A stretch of DNA of 64,000 nt, taken from positions 3,011,671 to 3,075,670 of the forward strand of contig NZ_JAMQYE010000001.1 in the NCBI RefSeq assembly GCF_023721795.1, written 5' to 3'. Shown here one piece after another: positions 60,045-64,000 of the stretch. A program made the translations under genes and the position numbers. Under the pieces are notes generated by a model. It made no database searches, had not been told where the DNA came from, and worked only from the letters and a program-made list of their open reading frames with translations. The first letter of the stretch is position 1. Each line of letters begins with the position of its first letter. Source of the stretch: Zeimonas sediminis. GTDB taxonomy: Bacteria; Pseudomonadota; Gammaproteobacteria; Burkholderiales; Burkholderiaceae_E.

Positions 60045-60863
60045 TCAGAACAGGCTCTCGCGCACGAAGATCAGGTCGCCCGGCATGACGGGATCGTCGA
60101 GCTTGGGCTCCAGGACCTGTACCGTGCGATCGCCGTAGCGGCGGTGGACGCGCACGTTCTTGTCCGTGCCTCGCAAGGTGAGGCCGCCGCCCTTGGCGAT
60201 GGCCTGGGCAACCGTCAGGCCTCGGTCGACCGCGTACATTCCGGGCCTCTGGACCTGCCCGTACACGTAGTACTGGGCAGCACGGTTGACGTAGATGACG
60301 TCGCCGGCCACGAGCGTCATGTCGTTCTCGAGGTTGCCGGAAGCGAACATCTCGACCAGATCGATCTCGTATCGCTGCATCCGGCCGTTGCGCGAGCTCA
60401 TGAGGATCACCTGGTCGGCGCCTTCGACCGTGACGCCGCCGGCCTGAGCCAGCACCTCGGACAGTCGCATCCCCGTGGTTTCCAGCGGGTATCGTCCCGG
60501 CGTGCGCACGTTGCCGAGCACCGACACCTGCTGGCTGCGGAACTGCAGGACGTTCAGGGTCACCTGCGGGTTCTGCAGGAAGCCGCCTTCGCGCAGCCGG
60601 CGGGCGATCAACTGCTCCACCGCCGTGGGCGCCATCCCGGCGACCTTGACGACGCCGGCCAGCGGAAAAGAGATGACCCCGCTCTCGGAAACCCTCGCTT
60701 CGGTGGTCAGCTCCGGGTTCTGGAAGACCTGGATCCGGATGACGTCGCCCGCCCCCAGGAGATAGTCGCCGCTGGATCCCGCTCCGCCCTGGGCGTGAGC
60801 GCCGGCCATCAACAGCGTCGACCACAGGACCAGCGCGAAACGAAGTAGGGACTTGTAGGTCAT
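60045..60863 (-). CDS. Polysaccharide export protein EpsE (Wza family)
   Basis: A 272-residue outer-membrane export protein with a signal peptide (FALVLWSTLLMAGAHA, about 8-23) and poly-export domain YLLGAGDVIRIQVFQNPELT (about 33-52), followed by two SLBB-like repeats (QVSVLGNVRTPGRYPL and YYVYGQVQRPGMYAV). No lipobox Cys is seen. It would form the outer-membrane exit pore for the polymer. ATG 60861-60863 gives MTYKSLLRF; an ATG 33 bp upstream adds a polar leader. Downstream lies a 119-bp gap before the small twin-arginine gene. Confidence 0.9.
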   Translation of the reverse strand: MTYKSLLRFALVLWSTLLMAGAHAQGGAGSSGDYLLGAGDVIRIQVFQNPELTTEARVSESGVISFPLAGVVKVAGMAPTAVEQLIARRLREGGFLQNPQVTLNVLQFRSQQVSVLGNVRTPGRYPLETTGMRLSEVLAQAGGVTVEGADQVILMSSRNGRMQRYEIDLVEMFASGNLENDMTLVAGDVIYVNRAAQYYVYGQVQRPGMYAVDRGLTVAQAIAKGGGLTLRGTDKNVRVHRRYGDRTVQVLEPKLDDPVMPGDLIFVRESLF

Positions 60864-60906
60864 CGGGCTAGCGTTCGTTCGGGTTGAGGTACGCAATAAT
60901 CATAGA

Positions 60907-60967
60907 CCGCGCAGCTGCGTCACGCCGTGACGGATTGCGCGGCCGTGATCCGGGGGGTCACCCCCCG
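60907..60967. terminator. Hairpin cluster between epsL and epsE
   Basis: A nested cruciform (CCGCGCA 60907-60913 with TGCGCGG 60936-60942, enclosing CGTCAC 60918-60923 and GTGACG 60927-60932) is followed by a 7-bp stem CGGGGGG-TCA-CCCCCCG (60951-60967). They lie after the epsL stop and 40 bp or more before epsE. No T-run follows, so termination is only probable; pausing or mRNA protection is possible. Confidence 0.5.
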
Positions 60968-61019
60968 CAATCGAGCGTCGGCCGCCAGGCGCACGCCTGA
61001 CAGGCCGAGCGCGGCCCGT

Positions 61020-62324
61020 TCAGAATCGCGCCAGCACGTTGGCCAGCAGCATCGTGTCGGAGTACTCGTAGGTCGAGTAGTTGGAGTCGCGGTTGGTCTG
61101 GCGCGCCTCCAGGTTGACCGTGATGTTGCGTGCGTACTCGTAGCCCAGGCCGATCCCGAAGATCCTGATGTCGTCCTTGCGCGGGCTGCCGGCAAGCACG
61201 AACCCGGGGTCGCCTTCGTAGGAGGCGCGGGAGAGGATCGCCCTGCCGAAGAGGGTCACCTTGCCGGTCAGCCGCAGCGACGGCGTGAGCCTCAGCGAGG
61301 TCAGGTCCACGTAGCTGGCCGTGAGCAGTTCCTCCGACTGGATGTCGCGAATCAGCTCGACGCGCATCGTGAAGGCCCCGCTCGGCATCCAGTCGAGGTT
61401 CAGCCCCGCCGTGACGCCGCTGAAGTCGCGCTGCGACAGGTTCTCGAACTCGCGGCTGGTGAAGCCTATGCGACCGGCGATGCGACTGTCGTCGGAAGGC
61501 CTGACCTGCAGTCGGGCAAGCAGAGAATTCTGCGTGAACTCGTTGTCGACCGCGCCGGGCAGCAGGTTGCCCAGTTCGTCGACGACCTGCCGGTTCGGAT
61601 ACTCCCCGCTGGTCCGGCGCCAGACGAAGTCGACCTCGGTGCCCGTGCCCGGGGCGTAGCGCAGGCCGGTCTCCGTGCTGACGAACCGAAAGTCGGCCGC
61701 GTCCACGCCGCTGAAGGAGTTGTCGAGGGTCTCGGTATCGAGCCCCACGAACGCCGCCCAGCGCGGCGTGAAGCGGAAGCCGGCGCTCCCGTACACCCTC
61801 GCGCGCCGTTCGAGGTTCTTGCTGGACACGAAATAGGTGCCGAAGGGCGTGAGCGTGCTGGTCAGCCGCGCACCGAGCGTTCCGAACCACGGGCGCCCGA
61901 CCGCCCAGTCCCAGTGCCCGCCCAGCGAGTAGCCGACGTTGTCGAAGTTCGAATACTCGACGAACTTGACCGGCAGGGCGTAAGCGTCGAGCCTGAAGCG
62001 CTGGAGGCTGACCTGGCGGTCGAAGGAGATCCCGACGAGGCCGCGGAAGACGGTGTCCGAGCGGCTCGTGTTGCCATAGGACGACAGCGGGCTCACGCCG
62101 TCAGGCAGCGCGAAGACGTTGCTGTGCCTCTCGACCTCCGCGCCCGCGAACAGCTGAAGGACGTCACGATCGGAAGCGTAAACCTCGAGCGGGGCGATGC
62201 CGTACCCTGGCACGTATGGCCGACTGAACTCGGTCAGAGTCACCTGGGCAGATGCCGCAACGGGCACGGATCCCAGCAGGCAGGCTGCCAGGCAAGCCCC
62301 GGCCTTCTTCGTGACGATCCGCAT
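61020..62324 (-). CDS. Exopolysaccharide outer-membrane beta-barrel protein, EpsL type
   Basis: A 434-residue protein with a signal peptide (AGACLAACLLGSVPVAASA, about 8-26) and a long stretch of alternating polar and hydrophobic residues ending in a C-terminal aromatic (VLARF), the mark of a beta-barrel. Segments such as EFENLSQRDFSGVTAGLNLDW, YEYARNITVNLEARQTNRDSNY match EpsL of exopolysaccharide operons. It probably forms the outer-membrane conduit with EpsE. ATG 62322-62324 (MRIVTKK) has AGGGG five bases upstream; GTG 62328-62330 is an alternative. The 225-bp divergent region to EpsB likely holds promoters for both directions. Confidence 0.88.
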   Translation of the reverse strand: MRIVTKKAGACLAACLLGSVPVAASAQVTLTEFSRPYVPGYGIAPLEVYASDRDVLQLFAGAEVERHSNVFALPDGVSPLSSYGNTSRSDTVFRGLVGISFDRQVSLQRFRLDAYALPVKFVEYSNFDNVGYSLGGHWDWAVGRPWFGTLGARLTSTLTPFGTYFVSSKNLERRARVYGSAGFRFTPRWAAFVGLDTETLDNSFSGVDAADFRFVSTETGLRYAPGTGTEVDFVWRRTSGEYPNRQVVDELGNLLPGAVDNEFTQNSLLARLQVRPSDDSRIAGRIGFTSREFENLSQRDFSGVTAGLNLDWMPSGAFTMRVELIRDIQSEELLTASYVDLTSLRLTPSLRLTGKVTLFGRAILSRASYEGDPGFVLAGSPRKDDIRIFGIGLGYEYARNITVNLEARQTNRDSNYSTYEYSDTMLLANVLARF

Positions 62325-62549
62325 CTCCACCCCTCTGACTTTGAGAAATAATGCCTTCCAGCGACCGCCCGGAAACCGTGACCATCGAGGTGCCGTCGAC
62401 CACGAAAGTTCACGGAACGGCTCTAGAGTCCGGTACCGGCCCTTTCTCGGGACGGTCGCGCGGGCAGCCGCCGGAGCAGTCAGAAATTATCAGCTTTGGG
62501 CGGATTTTTCCATCGACGACGGCTACCGCTCGAAGCTCGGGATGAATTC

Positions 62550-63956
62550 ATGGTGGACCCACAATCCGGGCTCATGATCTCGGCCAGACCACTCGTTCGT
62601 ACCGGCAGCCGCAGCTTGCTGACCTTCGGCGGCTCTCTCGTGGATCCGGCGCTCGCGGTGGTTTGTCTGCTGGGCGCCTCCGCCGCATGGGGGCAGCCGA
62701 TCGGGCCGGCCGAGAGCCTGCTCTCGGTGATCGCCTTCCTGCTCGTCTATCCGTTCGAGATACCCTTCCGTCAGCGGGTGCCGGCCCTCATCCGCCAGAT
62801 CGCGGCCCGCTGGGGGCTGATACTGGCGGTCATGCTGACTCTCGGGCTGTCGCTCGACATGCTCCGGCTCTTCGATCACAACGTTCTCGCGACCTGGGCG
62901 ATCGCCACGCCGCTGTCGCAGGTTGCGGTGCACTGGTTCAGCCCCATCGTCCTGCCCAGGCTGGTCGCCATGCGCGGCGAGCAGGTGGCGATCGTGATCG
63001 GCGCGAACAAACTGGGCCGGACGCTGGCGCGCCGGTTGTCGGACGACCCCTTCGCCCAGACTCGGGTCGCGGCCTTCTTCGATGACCGCGGCCTGGACCG
63101 GCTCGGCGAGGTGCCCGAGGCGCCGATCAGTGGCAGGATCGACCGGGTCGCGGACTACGTGAGGTCCAACCGCATCCACCAGATCTACATCGCGCTGCCC
63201 ATGGCCTCGCAGCCCCGGATCCTGCAACTGCTGGACTCGCTGCGCGACACCACGGCCTCGATCTACTTCGTGCCCGACGTCTTCATGCTCGACATCATCC
63301 AGGGGCGGGTCGACACGGTCGAGGGGTTGCCGGTCGTGGCGGTCTGCGAGACACCCTTCCACGGCACGACCGGTGTCATCAAACGGCTGTCCGACCTGTG
63401 CATCGCTTCGGCCGCCCTTCTGCTCACCGCGCCGGTCATGTTGGCCGTGGCGGTCGCGATCAAGGTCACGATGCCGGGGCCGGTGATGTTCAAGCAGCGC
63501 CGCTACGGTCTGGACGGACACGAGATCATCGTCTGGAAGTTCCGGACGATGAAGGTCCAGGAGGACGGCGCCGTCGTGAGGCAGGCCACGAAGGACGACG
63601 ACCGGATCACGCCGCTCGGGCGCTTCCTGCGCCGCACCTCTCTCGACGAGCTGCCGCAGTTCTTCAACGTGCTGCAGGGGAGCATGAGCGTGGTCGGGCC
63701 GCGGCCGCACGCCGTTTCGCACAACGAGATGTACCGCAAGCTGATCAAGGGCTACATGGTCCGCCACAAGGTCAAGCCGGGTATCACCGGGCTCGCGCAG
63801 ATCAGCGGCGCCCGGGGAGAGACCGATACCCTCGACAAGATGGAGATGCGAATCCGGTACGATCTGGAGTACCTTCGCAACTGGTCCCTGCGTCTCGACC
63901 TGTGGATCATCTACCGGACTGTCATGCAGGCATTCCGGGACCCGAACGCCTACTGA
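62550..63956 (+). CDS. Undecaprenyl-phosphate phosphosugar transferase, EpsB/WcaJ type
   Basis: This 468-residue enzyme starts the repeat unit by transferring a hexose-1-phosphate to undecaprenyl phosphate. It has four N-terminal helices, a CoA-binding-like Rossmann domain (VAIVIGANKLGRTLARRL, about 148), a fifth helix (about 300-320) and the catalytic PGT domain: KRRYG-like QRRYGLDGHEI, VWKFRTMKV, RTSLDELPQFFNVLQGSMSVVGPRP (landmark about 370-394) and the C-terminal KPGITGLAQISGARGETDT. ATG 62550 follows GGGAT; the frame opens earlier with no conserved N-terminus. Confidence 0.92.
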   Translation: MVDPQSGLMISARPLVRTGSRSLLTFGGSLVDPALAVVCLLGASAAWGQPIGPAESLLSVIAFLLVYPFEIPFRQRVPALIRQIAARWGLILAVMLTLGLSLDMLRLFDHNVLATWAIATPLSQVAVHWFSPIVLPRLVAMRGEQVAIVIGANKLGRTLARRLSDDPFAQTRVAAFFDDRGLDRLGEVPEAPISGRIDRVADYVRSNRIHQIYIALPMASQPRILQLLDSLRDTTASIYFVPDVFMLDIIQGRVDTVEGLPVVAVCETPFHGTTGVIKRLSDLCIASAALLLTAPVMLAVAVAIKVTMPGPVMFKQRRYGLDGHEIIVWKFRTMKVQEDGAVVRQATKDDDRITPLGRFLRRTSLDELPQFFNVLQGSMSVVGPRPHAVSHNEMYRKLIKGYMVRHKVKPGITGLAQISGARGETDTLDKMEMRIRYDLEYLRNWSLRLDLWIIYRTVMQAFRDPNAY

Positions 63957-63968
63957 TCGATCGTCCAG

Positions 63969-64000
63969 ATGCCCATCGTCCTCGAAGCCACCGGCGCCAG
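63969..64000 (+). CDS. Possible start of the next gene, cut by the window edge
   Basis: Twelve bases after the EpsB stop an ATG opens a frame reading MPIVLEATGA to the right edge, with no stop. There is no clear ribosome site. Ten residues cannot be assigned to a family. The position suggests another polysaccharide gene. Confidence 0.25.
   Translation, partial: MPIVLEATGA

Noticed and set aside
62331-62549. A small gene in the epsL–EpsB divergent region
   Set aside because: Only short frames without a ribosome site or family likeness; most likely promoters.

Overview
The window is about 64 kb of very GC-rich DNA. Gene order and protein families point to a betaproteobacterium of the order Burkholderiales: argB–pyrimidine 5'-nucleotidase–slmA, gpmA–ctpA–thiF, rhodanese–grxC–secB–gpsA, a complete aa3-oxidase cluster with the small Burkholderiales accessory genes, and an EpsB/E/F/G/L-type exopolysaccharide locus. 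I cannot fix genus or species from sequence alone. No rRNA, tRNA, CRISPR array, transposase or phage gene was recognised.

Layout. (1) 1–16,018, housekeeping: the start of an M81 (MlrC-like) peptidase running off the left edge, a Cys-rich CWC protein, argB, a 277-bp fold-back repeat, a HAD nucleotidase, slmA, rhlE, then the minus-strand run gpmA–ctpA–thiF–recQ, the plus-strand run rhodanese–grxC–secB–SH3–gpsA–LOG, and trmL, comF and a BioC-like methyltransferase. (2) 16,032–25,766, cytochrome c oxidase: DUF2244, coxB (with fused cytochrome c), coxA, a 37-residue assembly peptide, ctaG, DUF2970, coxC, a strong bidirectional terminator, an antisense twin-TM protein, SURF1, a thioredoxin-fold protein, ctaA, ctaB and a SCO protein. 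This is a full structural, copper-delivery and heme A synthesis set. (3) 25,747–36,911, mixed: EamA exporter, rpoH with a CIRCE-like operator, maiA, a diguanylate cyclase, ftsY, two M16 peptidases, rsmD, coaD, ferredoxin, sixA and an OlsB-like acyltransferase. (4) 36,964–40,636: divergent ppx and ppk. Pho-box-like 11-bp repeats lie before both the OlsB-like gene and ppk, suggesting phosphate-starvation control of membrane-lipid replacement and polyphosphate.

(5) 40,746–64,000 is an exopolysaccharide locus in two converging halves. The plus half holds a GT4, EpsF (Wzz-like), EpsG (BY-kinase-like), a Wzy-like polymerase, a Wzx-like flippase, an unknown Ser/Thr-repeat lipoprotein, a formyltransferase/GINT1-like fusion and a second GT4. 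The minus half, read from 62,324 down, holds EpsL, EpsE, a tiny twin-arginine-leader protein, a GMC oxidoreductase, a DUF2264 protein and two tandem GT14 enzymes. An EpsB-type initiating phosphosugar transferase reads outward at the right. An alkaline-phosphatase-superfamily protein that seems to have lost catalytic residues sits at the left border. The backbone is a standard Wzx/Wzy pathway; the accessory enzymes are not assignable to a known polymer and are the best candidates for undescribed biology.

Start sites were chosen by reading; several (noted individually) are uncertain. All family assignments come from motifs and recall, with no database search.
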